Below are positions 1 through 9,210 of a stretch of 64,000 nt of DNA, one piece after another; position 1 is the stretch's first letter; each line of letters begins with the position of its first letter. Location of the stretch: positions 1 to 64,000 of the forward strand of contig NZ_JARVWW010000006.1 of assembly GCF_029846715.1 (NCBI RefSeq). Reading direction: 5' to 3'. The stretch is from Bradyrhizobium nivariense (GTDB taxonomy: Bacteria > Pseudomonadota > Alphaproteobacteria > Rhizobiales > Xanthobacteraceae). Position numbers and translations under genes: made by a program. The notes beneath the pieces are model-generated. The model had not been told where the DNA came from and did not search any database. It saw only the letters and a program-made list of their open reading frames with translations.

Positions 1-55
1 TCCTGGGGTTGGGCCGGCGTGGGGGGGGTCTCGAACCACGAGGCCCGTGCACAGC

Positions 56-1753
56 CTATGCCGCGCGCACGCCGGCCAGGAACGTCCCGACCTCGCCGGA
101 GAGCTGCTCGGCCTGCTTGGAGAGGTTGGAGGCCGCGGCAAGCACCATGCCTGCGGCATTGCCGGTCTCGTTCGCTGCCGTGCTGACGCCGCCGATATTG
201 GTGGTGACTTCCTGGGTCGCTTCCGCGGTCTGCGAGACGCTGCGGGCGATCTCCGCGGTGGCGGCGCCTTGCTCCTCGATCGCAGCCCCGATCGAGGTGG
301 CGATCCGGCTGACTTCCTCGATGGTGGCGGTGATGCCGCCGATCGCGTCCACCGCTTCCTTGGTTGCGCCCTGGATCTGGGCAATCTTGTCGCCGATCTC
401 GCGGGTGGCTTCCGCAGTCTGGCTCGCCAGCGACTTTACCTCGGAAGCGACGACCGCAAAGCCGCGGCCAGCTTTGCCGGCACGCGCGGCCTCGATAGTG
501 GCGTTGAGCGCGAGCAGATTGGTCTGCGCGGCAATGCTGGAGATCAGCTCGGCGACATGCTCGATCTGCTGGGCGCCGTCGGAGAGCGCGCGCACGATGG
601 TGTCGGTGCGGCGTGCGCTGTCCACGGCGCGGCCGGTGACCTCGGCGGATTGCGCGACCTGACGGCTGATCTCGGTGATGGAAGAGGAGAGCTCCTCGGC
701 GGCGGCCGCGACGGTCTGGACGCGCTGGCTGGCTTCGGTGGCGGCCGAGCCGACGACGGCGGCGCGGCGGTTGGTTCCCTCAGCCGTGGATGACATCGAC
801 TTGGCGGTGACTTCCAGCTCGCCGGAGCCCGAGGCCATCAGGCCGACGAGTTGACCGACCGAGGCATCGAAGCGATCGGCGAGCGCGATCAGGGCGTCAC
901 GCTTCTCCTGCTCGCTGCGTGTCTTGGTGGCGACCTGCTCGGCCTCCAGGTTACGCGCCGTCAGCGCGGTCTGCCTGAGCACTTCGAGGGTCTCGGCCAT
1001 GCGACCGATCTCGTCGCCGCGACCTGTCTCCTCGACCGGCGTGTCGATGGCGCCTTGGGAAATCTCCTGCATGCGATTCTTCTGTCGGTCGAGCGCGCCG
1101 AGCACGTCGCGGGCGATCAGCCAGGACAGCGTCGCCATCAGCAGCATCAGGCCGATGCCGATCGCACCCAGCTCCAGCGTCAAGGCGCGCACGTCGGCGT
1201 CGATGTCGTCGACATAGAGGCCGTAGCTGATCGTCGCGTTCCAGGGCGCGAATTTGCGCGCGAAAACGGTCTTGCGGACCGGCTCGGTCTGGCCGGGGCG
1301 GGGATAGAGATATGAGGTTACGCCGCCCTGAGCAGCCTGGTTGCCGGCACTTATGATCGCATCTGCGATGAGGACACCGTTGGAGTCCTTCGCGCCCGTG
1401 ATCTTGCCTTCGAGCTGCTGGTTCGCACCGTTGACCAGGATCGAGGTATCGGCGTTATAGACCACCGGATAGCCTTGGCCACCATTGAAGCTCATGCGGC
1501 GGCCGCGCAGATGGAACTGGACCTTCGCTTCGGCCTGCGCCAGTTTACCGGCGCCGACCTCCTCTTCAAGTGATTGGGCGAGGTTGTAGAGCATATCGAC
1601 CGCGGTCCGCATCTGCTGGACGCGGTCCTCCAGCATGCGGCTCTTGCTGAGCACGGACGACACCCCGATGATGGCGGTGACCGTGAGTGCCGAAAGACAG
1701 ACCATGCTGGCGAGCTTGGTGCGGATCTTCAGATGACTCAGCAGCTTCATCAC
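56..1753 (-). CDS. Methyl-accepting chemotaxis protein, membrane receptor
   Basis: A 565-residue chemoreceptor. The N-terminus has a transmembrane helix (about residues 14-34), then a periplasmic region of about 150 residues that looks like a single Cache sensor, a second membrane segment (about 190-212), a HAMP linker, and a cytoplasmic signalling domain. The signalling tip is recognisable from [17 protein letters not shown] followed by [13 protein letters not shown], which contacts CheA/CheW in this family. The start is a Met-Met pair followed by a Lys/Leu-rich segment. The ligand cannot be read from the sequence. No che genes are nearby, so this is an orphan receptor locus. Family call is firm; Cache assignment is inferred from length and layout. 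Confidence 0.95.
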   Translation of the reverse strand: MMKLLSHLKIRTKLASMVCLSALTVTAIIGVSSVLSKSRMLEDRVQQMRTAVDMLYNLAQSLEEEVGAGKLAQAEAKVQFHLRGRRMSFNGGQGYPVVYNADTSILVNGANQQLEGKITGAKDSNGVLIADAIISAGNQAAQGGVTSYLYPRPGQTEPVRKTVFARKFAPWNATISYGLYVDDIDADVRALTLELGAIGIGLMLLMATLSWLIARDVLGALDRQKNRMQEISQGAIDTPVEETGRGDEIGRMAETLEVLRQTALTARNLEAEQVATKTRSEQEKRDALIALADRFDASVGQLVGLMASGSGELEVTAKSMSSTAEGTNRRAAVVGSAATEASQRVQTVAAAAEELSSSITEISRQVAQSAEVTGRAVDSARRTDTIVRALSDGAQQIEHVAELISSIAAQTNLLALNATIEAARAGKAGRGFAVVASEVKSLASQTAEATREIGDKIAQIQGATKEAVDAIGGITATIEEVSRIATSIGAAIEEQGAATAEIARSVSQTAEATQEVTTNIGGVSTAANETGNAAGMVLAAASNLSKQAEQLSGEVGTFLAGVRAA

Positions 1754-1968
1754 GGCCTCGACGGAATGGTTATTATTACTCGCGTCGGTAGCATGAATTG
1801 CTTACCAATCATGAATGGACGCGTGCGGCGAGCTGCCGCGCACGCGGCGTCCGCAGCCGCATGCGCAAACATGCAGGCCCAAATGCGCTTCTTCGGCGCA
1901 TGGCGCGTCAGGGCCGGGAGAAAAGTGGTGTCGGACTTTGGTCGCGACCGAATCTGGCCGGAGCAGCA

Positions 1969-2055
1969 ATGAACCGATTCGTTCACCGCATCGTCTTGTC
2001 TGTGCTGCTCGTGGCGGCCCTCGTTCTCATCTGGAACGTGCTGGGGGCGCGCTGA
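1969..2055 (+). CDS. Small single-pass membrane peptide (28 aa), function unknown
   Basis: A short ORF starting MNRFVHRIVLSVLL and ending NVLGAR. It has a basic N-terminus, one hydrophobic helix of about 17 residues and a basic end. A GGAGCA ribosome-binding sequence lies just upstream of the ATG. A longer in-frame ORF begins at 1798, but its first 57 residues are Arg-rich and unlike a protein, so the internal ATG is preferred. It stands alone between the divergent receptor gene and the convergent doxX-like gene. Peptides of this shape include subunit stabilisers of membrane complexes and type I toxins; nothing here decides between them. Confidence 0.5.
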   Translation: MNRFVHRIVLSVLLVAALVLIWNVLGAR

Positions 2056-2111
2056 GCCGGCACCGGCAAATCCGCCGGCGCCGTCTTACTTGCGAGTTAA
2101 CGACGAGCGCG

Positions 2112-2549
2112 TCAGCGCCGCGCGTAGGCTCCGCCCGCCGCGTCGCTGTCCTTGCCCATCACCGCATCGACGCTGACCGAGCCGCCGCCGGCTGCCGAGA
2201 GGTAGAGACAGGCGAAGCAGAACAGGATCGCCGCGGTGCCGCCATTGAGCAGCGGCAGGAACACCGGTGTGCCGGTCTTGAGCATGTGGCCCATGAAGTA
2301 GGCGAACGCCATTTCACCCGCGAGAATGAAAGCCGAGAGCCGGGTAAACAGGCCGAGCATCAGGGTCGCGCCGAGCACCAGCTCGAGCGTACCCGCCACG
2401 TAGATCAGCGGCGGGATGTCGGCGAAGTAGGGCAGCACCGGAAACTTGAACAGCTTGGCGACGCCGTACTGGAACAGCAACAGGCCGGTGATGAAGCGAA
2501 ACAGGCTCAAGAGAACCGGTTGAAAGCGAACGAGATAGGGAAAGTTCAT
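2112..2549 (-). CDS. DoxX family membrane protein
   Basis: A 145-residue protein with four hydrophobic segments, typical of the DoxX/SURF4 family. Recognisable elements are the N-terminal LSLFRFITGLLLFQYGVAKL helix and a following segment with LELVLGATLMLGLFTR. The start at MNFPYLVRF is chosen because GGAGGG lies about 8 bases upstream; the open frame extends 51 codons further but that part is not protein-like. Family members are linked to redox or quinone-related functions, but the precise role of this one is unknown. Transcribed alone. Confidence 0.85.
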   Translation of the reverse strand: MNFPYLVRFQPVLLSLFRFITGLLLFQYGVAKLFKFPVLPYFADIPPLIYVAGTLELVLGATLMLGLFTRLSAFILAGEMAFAYFMGHMLKTGTPVFLPLLNGGTAAILFCFACLYLSAAGGGSVSVDAVMGKDSDAAGGAYARR

Positions 2550-2769
2550 TGGTTTGTGCCCTCCATCCAATGCTGCGACTTGGACCGCATTCGGTTCCGC
2601 CTCGCAAGTCACCCCGGGTAAATTCCGCGCTGACATTTTCGTCATGTCGGACAAAACACCGCACCCTCGGCTTTCAGCCGCGCGCGATGCGCATTTTTGC
2701 ACGTGTTCGCGTCGTGCCCATCCGTAATTTCCCGGTGACGCGAATGCCCGCAGGTTACCTCTGAGACAC

Positions 2770-4017
2770 CTACCGCCGCAAGGCGGGCACGGCCAGGAAC
2801 GGGATCATCCCGAGCACCACGCTCGCAAGTGCGAAGGCGAGCAGCGCGTTGTAGCCATGGGTCGCGTCATGGATCAGTCCGCCGCTCCAGGAGCCGAACG
2901 CCGAGCCGAGGCCGCTGCCGATCGAGATGGTGCCGTAGATGGTGCCGACGCGCTTGCCTCCAAAGATCTTCATCGCGGTCGCCGTGATCAGCGGTCCACG
3001 CGAGCCCATCATGCTGCCGAAGCAGACGACGAAACTGGTGAGCACGATGACGTTGGGAGTGTACTGCAACAGCCAGAGCAGAAAGATGCCGAGGATCGAA
3101 ATCGCATAGCTGAGCAGCACGGACGGCCGGCGCCCGATCAGGCCGTCGAGCGCGGACACGCCGAGCATGCCGAACACCAGCACGACGCCGGAAAAGCCCC
3201 ACGCGGTCGCCGCCTGGAGTGGCGGAAAGCCCGCATCGATCAGATAGGCCACGATCTGCGCGGCGATCGCATACATGCCGACGGCGGTGAAGAAGAAGGT
3301 TGAGAACAGCGCCCAGAAGGCGTGATGGCGCATCGCGCTCGGAAGCGTCCAGCCGTGATCGACGAAATCCGGATCGGTCTTCTTCGCGATATGCGGCGAG
3401 CCCGAGGCGAACAGCCGCCATGGCAGCAGCATGAGCGGCACCAGCAGGCCGAGCGCGGCGAAGCCGAACAGCTGGTAGGTTTCGCGCCAACCGAGATGAT
3501 CGATCAAAAGCTGCGAGGCCGGCAGCAGCGCCAGTACGCCGCCACCCATGGCCGAATAGACCACTGCCATCGCGGTCGGCAGCTTTGGGCCGAACCAGCG
3601 GCCGAGCAGGATCGAGTTCGGCACGTTGCCGATGAAGGCGACGCCGATGCCGACGCACAATCCGATCGAGAGCTGGAATTGCCAGAGCGCCTGCGCGCGG
3701 CTTGCAATCAGGAAGGCCGAGCCGAGCAGCAAGAGACCGAGCGCATAGACGATGCGCGGGCCGGAATGATCAAACAGGCGTCCGACCAACGGCGCAGTCA
3801 GTCCGCTGACGAGCCAGGTCAGCGAATAGATCGAGACCACCTGGGCGCGATCCCAGCCGAAGTTTTCCGAGATCGGCTTCAGGAAAACGGTGAAGCTTTC
3901 GCTGAGGCCGCGGCCGAGCACGGCGAGCGTGAAGCAGAGCGCGAGCACCACGAGCGCTGTGCGCACTGCGTCACGCTGGTTGCTCGCAACTTGTTCCCTG
4001 GGCGTGTTCTGGTCCAT
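2770..4017 (-). CDS. MFS transporter (OFA/MCT-like)
   Basis: A 415-residue major facilitator superfamily permease with about 12 hydrophobic helices. The first loop has SENFGWDRAQVVSIYSL and the loop 2-3 region has GRLFDHSGPR, a form of the MFS G-x-x-x-D-R/H signature. The 'ENFGW-R' start resembles oxalate/formate antiporter and monocarboxylate transporter relatives, so a small organic anion is a plausible substrate (inference). It lies 57 bases downstream of tyrS on the same strand and could be co-transcribed with it, although no functional link is evident. Confidence 0.9.
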   Translation of the reverse strand: MDQNTPREQVASNQRDAVRTALVVLALCFTLAVLGRGLSESFTVFLKPISENFGWDRAQVVSIYSLTWLVSGLTAPLVGRLFDHSGPRIVYALGLLLLGSAFLIASRAQALWQFQLSIGLCVGIGVAFIGNVPNSILLGRWFGPKLPTAMAVVYSAMGGGVLALLPASQLLIDHLGWRETYQLFGFAALGLLVPLMLLPWRLFASGSPHIAKKTDPDFVDHGWTLPSAMRHHAFWALFSTFFFTAVGMYAIAAQIVAYLIDAGFPPLQAATAWGFSGVVLVFGMLGVSALDGLIGRRPSVLLSYAISILGIFLLWLLQYTPNVIVLTSFVVCFGSMMGSRGPLITATAMKIFGGKRVGTIYGTISIGSGLGSAFGSWSGGLIHDATHGYNALLAFALASVVLGMIPFLAVPALRR

Positions 4018-4074
4018 TGCCGGTCAGGGAGCGCGCTTGAGCGCGCCCTGACAAGCACCGAAAAGCTCATACGC

Positions 4075-5328
4075 CTATGCAGGCTTGAGGAGGATGTGCT
4101 TCTTCTTGCCGAAGGACAGCTTGATGACGCCCTCCGGCGTCAGATGGTTCGCCGACAGCGCCATCTTCTCGTCGGTGACAGGCTCGTCGTTGACGCGCAG
4201 GCCGCCGCCCTTGATCTGGCGGCGCGCCTCGCCATTGGAGGCAACGAGGCCCGCCTTGACGAAGGCGTTGAGCACGCCGAGGCCGGCGTCGAACTCGCCG
4301 CGCGGAATTTCCACGGTCGGCAGGGTCTCGGCCAGCGCGCCTTCCTCGAAGGTGCGGCGCGCGGTCTCGGCCGCCTCGCTCGCTGCGTCGCGACCATGCA
4401 AGAGCGCGGTCGCCTCGGTGGCGAGCACCTTCTTGGCCTCGTTGATCTCGGAGCCGCCGAGCACCTCGAGCTTCCTGATCTCGCTCATCGGCAGCGTCGT
4501 GAACAGCTTCAGGAATTTGCCGACGTCGGCGTCCTCGGTGTTGCGCCAGTACTGCCAGAAATCATACGGCGAGAACTGGTCGGCGTTGAGCCAGACCGCG
4601 CCTTGCGCGGTCTTGCCCATCTTGGCGCCCGAGGCCGTCGTCAGCAGCGGCGTCGTCAGCGCGTACAGTTGATGGGTGCCCATGCGGCGGCCGAGATCGA
4701 CCCCCATGATGATGTTGCCCCACTGGTCGGAGCCGCCCATCTGCAAGCTGCAGCCGGTGCGCTTGGCGAGCTCGACGAAGTCGTAGGCTTGGCAGACCAT
4801 GTAGTTGAACTCGATGAAACTCATCTCCTGCTCGCGTTCGAGGCGGAGCCGCACGGAGTCCATGGTCAGCATGCGGTTGACCGAGAAGTGCCGGCCGACG
4901 TCGCGCAGCATGTCGATGTAGTTGAGCTTTGTGAGCCACTCGGCATTGTCGAGCATGATGGCGTCGCTCTTGCTCTCGCCATAGCGCAGCACTTTTGCGA
5001 ACACGCCACGGATCGAGGCCTTGTTGGCCTCGATCTCGGTTACGGTGCGGATCGCACGTGTCTCGTCCTTGCCGGAGGGATCGCCGACCATGGTGGTGCC
5101 GCCGCCCATCAGCGTGATCGGCTTGTTGCCGGACTGCTGCAGCCAGTGCAGCATCATCATGGTCAGATAGTTGCCGATATGCAGGGAGGGGGCGGTGCAA
5201 TCGTAGCCGACATAAGCCGTCGCCTCGCCCTTGGCCGCGAGTGCGTCCAGCCCCGCGAAATCGGAGCATTGGTGGATGAATCCACGTTCCTGCAAGGTGT
5301 TGAGGAAATCCGATTTAAATGCAGTCAT
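4075..5328 (-). CDS. tyrS: Tyrosyl-tRNA synthetase
   Basis: A 417-residue class I aminoacyl-tRNA synthetase that charges tRNA-Tyr in the cytoplasm. The HIGH-type motif appears as PSLHIGNY near residue 48, the tyrosine-binding pocket as [10 protein letters not shown], and the KMSKS-type loop as [13 protein letters not shown]. The C-terminus carries an S4-like RNA-binding segment ([20 protein letters not shown]). The KMGKT variant is normal for bacterial TyrRS. Divergent from anmK across 164 bases that should hold both promoters. Confidence 0.97.
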   Translation of the reverse strand: MTAFKSDFLNTLQERGFIHQCSDFAGLDALAAKGEATAYVGYDCTAPSLHIGNYLTMMMLHWLQQSGNKPITLMGGGTTMVGDPSGKDETRAIRTVTEIEANKASIRGVFAKVLRYGESKSDAIMLDNAEWLTKLNYIDMLRDVGRHFSVNRMLTMDSVRLRLEREQEMSFIEFNYMVCQAYDFVELAKRTGCSLQMGGSDQWGNIIMGVDLGRRMGTHQLYALTTPLLTTASGAKMGKTAQGAVWLNADQFSPYDFWQYWRNTEDADVGKFLKLFTTLPMSEIRKLEVLGGSEINEAKKVLATEATALLHGRDAASEAAETARRTFEEGALAETLPTVEIPRGEFDAGLGVLNAFVKAGLVASNGEARRQIKGGGLRVNDEPVTDEKMALSANHLTPEGVIKLSFGKKKHILLKPA

Positions 5329-5492
5329 CTGTCGGCGTGCCTGACAATTCTTGGTTTACTGTTTTAGGGGCAATTTAAGGGTCTTACGTGGAACTCGATC
5401 GCCGCCCGCCACTTTGGCCTGTGGCATTATAAGATGTGTCCCTCTGGCACAAGATCGGCATGCCGGAAGGGGGCTCTTGAGGACGCTGATCC

Positions 5493-6596
5493 ATGATGTT
5501 GACGGCACTCGGTTTGATGAGCGGCACCTCGCTGGACGGGGTGGACGTCGCGCTGATCGAAACCGACGGAAAGCAGGTAAAGGCGTTCGGGCCGTCCGGC
5601 TACCGGCCCTATAGCCCGGCCGAGCGCAATTTGCTGCGCCAGGCGCTGAGCGAGGCCGTGCACCTGCCGCAACGCGATGCGCGGCCGGGGATTCTGGCCG
5701 AGGCCGAGCGCGCGGTGACACTGGCGCATGCCGAGGCGGTGGCCGCCTTCGTCGCCCAGAATCGGCTGAAGCCGGAGGACATCGACATCGTCGGCTTCCA
5801 CGGCCAGACCGTGCTGCACCGCCCCGAGAGGCGGTTGACAGTGCAGATCGGCGACGCGTCAGCGCTTGCGAAAGCGATCCATATCCCCGTGATGCATGAT
5901 TTCCGCGCCGCCGACGTCGAGGCCGGCGGGCAGGGCGCGCCATTCGTGCCGGTCTACCACCGGGCGCTCGTCCATTCGCTGGAGCGCGAAGGGCCGATCG
6001 TTGTCGTCAATATCGGCGGTGTCTCCAACATCACCTATATCGACGGCAACGACACGCTGATTGCCTGCGACACCGGTCCGGGCAATGCGCTGCTCGACGA
6101 TTTCATGTACCGCACCATGAACCAGTCGTTCGACGCGGAAGGAAAGTTCGCCGTGCTCGGCAAGGCTGATGAGGCCTGGATTGCGCGAGCGCTGGAGCTG
6201 CCGTTCTTCGCAGCTGCGCCGCCGAAATCGCTCGACCGCAACGATTTTGCCACGCTCAAGCTCGGCGATGTGCCGCCGGCGGATGGCGCCGCGACGCTCA
6301 CCGCCTTCACCGCAGCGGCGATCGCCCGCATCATCCCGCTGCTGCCACGCAGGCCGCGGAGCTGGATCGTCTGCGGCGGCGGTGCCCGCAACCGGACCAT
6401 GCTCAAGATGCTGCGGGAGCGCGTGGGGTCCGCGACTGTCGAGGCCGCCGAGACACTCGGCTGGGCGTCCGATGCCATCGAGGCGCAGGCCTTCGGCTTC
6501 CTCGCCGCGCGCGGCTTGAAGGGATTGCCGCTGTCCTATCCGGCTACCACCGGTGTGCCGATGCCGATGACGGGCGGGGTGATGGCGCGGCCCTGA
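5493..6596 (+). CDS. anmK: Anhydro-N-acetylmuramic acid kinase
   Basis: A 367-residue sugar kinase of the ASKHA fold. It phosphorylates and opens 1,6-anhydro-N-acetylmuramic acid during cell-wall recycling. The N-terminal phosphate-binding loop reads LMSGTSLDGVDVALIETDG; FHGQTVLHRP, NIGGVSNITYI and DTGPGNALLDD follow in the canonical order, and a late glycine-rich loop (VCGGGARN) completes the ATP site. Length matches the family. Divergent from tyrS, which often neighbours anmK in alphaproteobacteria. Confidence 0.97.
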   Translation: MMLTALGLMSGTSLDGVDVALIETDGKQVKAFGPSGYRPYSPAERNLLRQALSEAVHLPQRDARPGILAEAERAVTLAHAEAVAAFVAQNRLKPEDIDIVGFHGQTVLHRPERRLTVQIGDASALAKAIHIPVMHDFRAADVEAGGQGAPFVPVYHRALVHSLEREGPIVVVNIGGVSNITYIDGNDTLIACDTGPGNALLDDFMYRTMNQSFDAEGKFAVLGKADEAWIARALELPFFAAAPPKSLDRNDFATLKLGDVPPADGAATLTAFTAAAIARIIPLLPRRPRSWIVCGGGARNRTMLKMLRERVGSATVEAAETLGWASDAIEAQAFGFLAARGLKGLPLSYPATTGVPMPMTGGVMARP

Positions 6597-6692
6597 GTTC
6601 ACAGGCGGTTGATGCAGTTGCATTGATCTTGCGAGTGCATGCAAATGCATCTATCCTGGATCCAGCTGCATCCAACCGCCGGGACCATCGCC

Positions 6693-7370
6693 ATGACTGC
6701 CTCGCTCAAACTGATCAGCCACAAGCTTTGTCCCTATGTGCAGCGCGCGGTGATCGCGCTCAATGAGAAGGGCGTGCCGTTCGAGCGGGTCGACATCGAT
6801 CTCGCCAACAAGCCCGACTGGTTTCTGAAGCTGTCGCCGCTCGGAAAGGTGCCGGTGCTGGTCGTGACGACAGACAAGGGCGAGGTCGCGCTGTTCGAGA
6901 GCAATGTGATCTGCGAGTACATCGAAGAGACGCAAGGCGGCGGAAAACTGCATCCGGCTGATGCGCTTGAGCGTGCCGAGCATCGCGCCTGGATGGAGTT
7001 TGGCTCGGCGATCCTCGGCGATCTCTGGGGACTGGAGACGACGACCGATCCGGCGACCTTCGAAGGCAAGCGCCAGGCGCTCGTGACAAAGTTCGCGCGT
7101 GTCGAGGCCGCGCTGAGCGCAGGCCCGTTCTTCGCGGGCGATGGGTTCAGCCTCGTCGATGCGGTGTTCGCACCCGTCTTCCGCTATTTTGACGTGTTCG
7201 ATGAACTGACCGAGCTCGGCATCTTCAGGGATCTGCCGCGAGTGAGGGCGTGGCGTGCCGAGCTGGCGAAGCGTCCGAGCGTCCGCGCTGCGGTCGGCGC
7301 GGACTATCCGCAATTGCTGCGCGCCTTCCTCGCGCGCCATGACGCGCATCTGCTCAAGCTCGCCGCCTGA
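6693..7370 (+). CDS. Glutathione S-transferase family protein
   Basis: A 225-residue cytosolic GST-fold protein. The N-terminal thioredoxin-like domain begins LKLISHKLCPYVQRAVIAL, with a CPYVQ motif as in omega-class/glutaredoxin-like GSTs that use cysteine, followed by LGKVPVLVV (cis-proline) and LFESNVICEYIEE. An all-helical C-terminal domain follows. The start at MTASLK is preferred over the upstream ATG at 6639 because the extra 18 residues lack family character. The next gene (sugE-like) starts 10 bases after the stop, suggesting an operon. Likely a reductase or detoxification enzyme; substrate unknown. Confidence 0.9.
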   Translation: MTASLKLISHKLCPYVQRAVIALNEKGVPFERVDIDLANKPDWFLKLSPLGKVPVLVVTTDKGEVALFESNVICEYIEETQGGGKLHPADALERAEHRAWMEFGSAILGDLWGLETTTDPATFEGKRQALVTKFARVEAALSAGPFFAGDGFSLVDAVFAPVFRYFDVFDELTELGIFRDLPRVRAWRAELAKRPSVRAAVGADYPQLLRAFLARHDAHLLKLAA

Positions 7371-7380
7371 GCCCACGCCG

Positions 7381-7704
7381 ATGTCGCCGTCCCTGGCCTG
7401 GCTCATGCTCGTGATCGCCGGCCTGCTCGATGTCGGTTGGGCGATCTCGATGAAATATGCGGAAGGCTATACGCGGCCCGGCTGGAGCATCGCTTCGCTG
7501 GTGCTGCTCGCCGCCTTCGTCTTCCTGCTTGGACGCGCTTTGAAGGTGCTCGAGATCGGCGTCGCCTATTCGGTGTGGACCGGCATCGGCGCAGCCGGCA
7601 CGTTCCTGATCGGCGTCGTGCTGTTCGGCGAGACCTTGAGCGCGATGAAGCTTGCGGGCATCGCGCTCGTGTTGACGGGAATCGCCGCGCTGAAGCTGGC
7701 CTAG
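7381..7704 (+). CDS. sugE: SugE-type small multidrug resistance protein
   Basis: A 107-residue inner-membrane protein with four hydrophobic helices, the size of SMR transporters. AWLMLVIAGLLDVGWAISMKYAEG at the start carries the equivalent of the essential membrane acidic residue in helix 1 (here Asp within GLLDVGW, shifted relative to EmrE's Glu14), and AYSVWTGIGAAGTFLIG matches the SugE/Gdx guanidinium exporter signature. The ORF opens at 7255 but the first 42 codons are a shadow of the GST gene. Its TAG stop shares a CTAG tetramer with the stop of the convergent DUF1697 gene. Confidence 0.9.
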   Translation: MSPSLAWLMLVIAGLLDVGWAISMKYAEGYTRPGWSIASLVLLAAFVFLLGRALKVLEIGVAYSVWTGIGAAGTFLIGVVLFGETLSAMKLAGIALVLTGIAALKLA

Positions 7705-8213
7705 AGCTCGGCGGCCATCTTCGCGAGCGTCGCGATCGTGTTCATGTTGCGCGCGGTGCCGGACTTGGCCGCGGGGATGACGAGCTTCGAGGTTCCCATG
7801 CCGTCGCCATAGTGCACGTAGATTTCGCGGCGGCCGAGGCGGACCTCCTCGTTGTTCTGGCCGCGGATGCCGGTGAGCGCATCGGCCGTCAGCGCCTTGT
7901 CGAGAAAGATCGCGACGGTGCGGTTGGGCGCGGCCTTTGGAAAGGGATTGTCGGCCGAGACTTGCGCCATCTCGGCCGCGCTGCGCACGAGCACGCCGAG
8001 CGGCGCGCCGGCGTAGGCGTGCAGACGTTTTTCGAGCGCAGTCTTGATTGCAGATTCGGACTTGCGGCTGGTGAAGACGACGTTGCCGCTCGCAATATAG
8101 GTGCGCACGGCAGCAAAGCCGATCTCCTCGCACATCGTCTTGAGCTCGCTCATCGGCAACTTGCCGGTGCCGCCGACATTCACGGCACGCAGCAAGGCGA
8201 CGAAGGAGCCCAT
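7701..8213 (-). CDS. DUF1697 family protein
   Basis: A 170-residue cytoplasmic protein beginning MGSFVALLRAVNVGG, the hallmark N-terminus of DUF1697, followed by SELKTMCEEIGFAAVRTYIASGNVVF. These features and the length fit the family throughout. The biochemical function is not known. It lies 8 bases downstream of the alpha/beta hydrolase stop codon on the same strand, so the two are probably one transcript. Its stop overlaps the stop of the convergent sugE-like gene by four bases. Confidence 0.92.
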   Translation of the reverse strand: MGSFVALLRAVNVGGTGKLPMSELKTMCEEIGFAAVRTYIASGNVVFTSRKSESAIKTALEKRLHAYAGAPLGVLVRSAAEMAQVSADNPFPKAAPNRTVAIFLDKALTADALTGIRGQNNEEVRLGRREIYVHYGDGMGTSKLVIPAAKSGTARNMNTIATLAKMAAEL

Positions 8214-8221
8214 TTGAGGCC

Positions 8222-8869
8222 TTAGCGCACGTTGGCGAGGCGCATGTCGAGATAGGCCGTGATGGTTTCCATCAGCGGCTCGAGCTTGGCGTCGAAGAAG
8301 TGGTTGGCGCCGGGGATGACCTGCTGGTCGATCACGATGCCCTTCTGCGTCTTCAGCTTCTCGACCAGCGTGTTGACGTCCTTGGGCGGCACCACCGCGT
8401 CCTTCTCGCCATGCACGATCAGGCCCGACGACGGGCAGGGCGCAAGGAACGAGAAGTCGTAGAGATTGGCCGGCGGCGCGATCGAGATGAAGCCCTCGAC
8501 CTCGGGGCGGCGCATCAGAAGCTGCATGCCGATCCAGGCGCCAAAGGAGAAGCCGGTGACCCAGCAGGCGCGCGCTTCGGGATTGATGGTCTGGGCCCAG
8601 TCGAGCGCGGCCGCCGCGTCCGACAATTCGCCGGTGCCGTGGTCGAAAGAGCCCTGGCTGCGGCCGACGCCGCGGAAGTTGAACCGCAGCACCGAGAAGC
8701 CGCGATGCGCAAACGCGTAGTAGCACTGGTACACGATCTGATGGTTCATCGTGCCGTGAAACTGCGGATGCGGATGCAGGATCATCGCGATCGGCGCGTT
8801 CTTCTGCTTGGCCGGGTGATAGCGGCCTTCGAGGCGGCCAGCAGGGCCGGTAAAAATAACTTCAGGCAT
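8222..8869 (-). CDS. Alpha/beta hydrolase (dienelactone-hydrolase-like)
   Basis: A 215-residue alpha/beta hydrolase starting MPEVIFTGPAGRLEG. It shows an HPHPQFHGTM oxyanion segment, VLRFNFRGVGRSQG, and a nucleophile-elbow region WVTGFSFGAWIG, where G-F-S-F-G places the serine. GANHFFD near the C-terminus supplies the likely catalytic histidine and LIVHGEKDAVVP the acid. This pattern is seen in a widespread 'alpha/beta hydrolase, YfhR/KANL3-like' group of unknown substrate. The start is placed at the MPEV Met, preceded by a GAGA stretch. First gene of a pair with the DUF1697 gene. Confidence 0.88.
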   Translation of the reverse strand: MPEVIFTGPAGRLEGRYHPAKQKNAPIAMILHPHPQFHGTMNHQIVYQCYYAFAHRGFSVLRFNFRGVGRSQGSFDHGTGELSDAAAALDWAQTINPEARACWVTGFSFGAWIGMQLLMRRPEVEGFISIAPPANLYDFSFLAPCPSSGLIVHGEKDAVVPPKDVNTLVEKLKTQKGIVIDQQVIPGANHFFDAKLEPLMETITAYLDMRLANVR

Positions 8870-9023
8870 GGATGATCTCTTGATCCCTTGAAGACGGTCC
8901 TCAACAACCAACCGATTGTGCGGACTGCATCGGGCTGCTCTGCCGACCAAACCGCGAATGGAAGGGTGGAGCGGCGCCCTCGGATGATGCGCGAGCGGCG
9001 CGCGGTGAACTGACGCGCGCGTT

Positions 9024-9088
9024 CTAACATGAGGCGAGGGTCAAAAAGCAAGCATCTTGAACATCTCGCAATCGGCTCAAGATGTTAG
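9024..9088. promoter_or_regulatory. Nested inverted repeat in the hydrolase-sufS2 gap
   Basis: Within the 341-base gap between the divergent hydrolase and sufS2 (8870-9210) there is a perfect 8-bp inverted repeat, CATCTTGA at 9053-9060 and TCAAGATG at 9077-9084, enclosed by CTAACAT at 9024-9030 and ATGTTAG at 9082-9088. It could be a regulator site for sufS2 or a hairpin in its leader. No gene is seen in the gap. Confidence 0.35.
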
Positions 9089-9210
9089 GGTGTCATGGCC
9101 GCGTCATCGCGCGAGAGAGCTTCGGAATCGATTGCCAAGTGCTCCACGGGGGCCCATGTCGGGCAGCAGCGCGGGCGAAGCTGCCCAACCGCAGGGTAAC
9201 ATAGTACTTC

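Noticed and set aside
1..55. Possible tRNA at the left edge (GGGG-rich stretch and TCGAACC)
   Set aside because: TCGAACC looks like a T-arm piece, but the arms cannot be completed within the window and no anticodon stem is present.
9..793. Long plus-strand ORFs over the first chemoreceptor gene
   Set aside because: They are antisense shadows of the minus-strand receptor, whose motifs are unmistakable; GC-rich codons keep the opposite strands open.
3322..5367. 681-codon ORF antisense to the MFS and tyrS genes
   Set aside because: Composition is Arg/Gln/His-rich without motifs, and the minus strand encodes two clear proteins.
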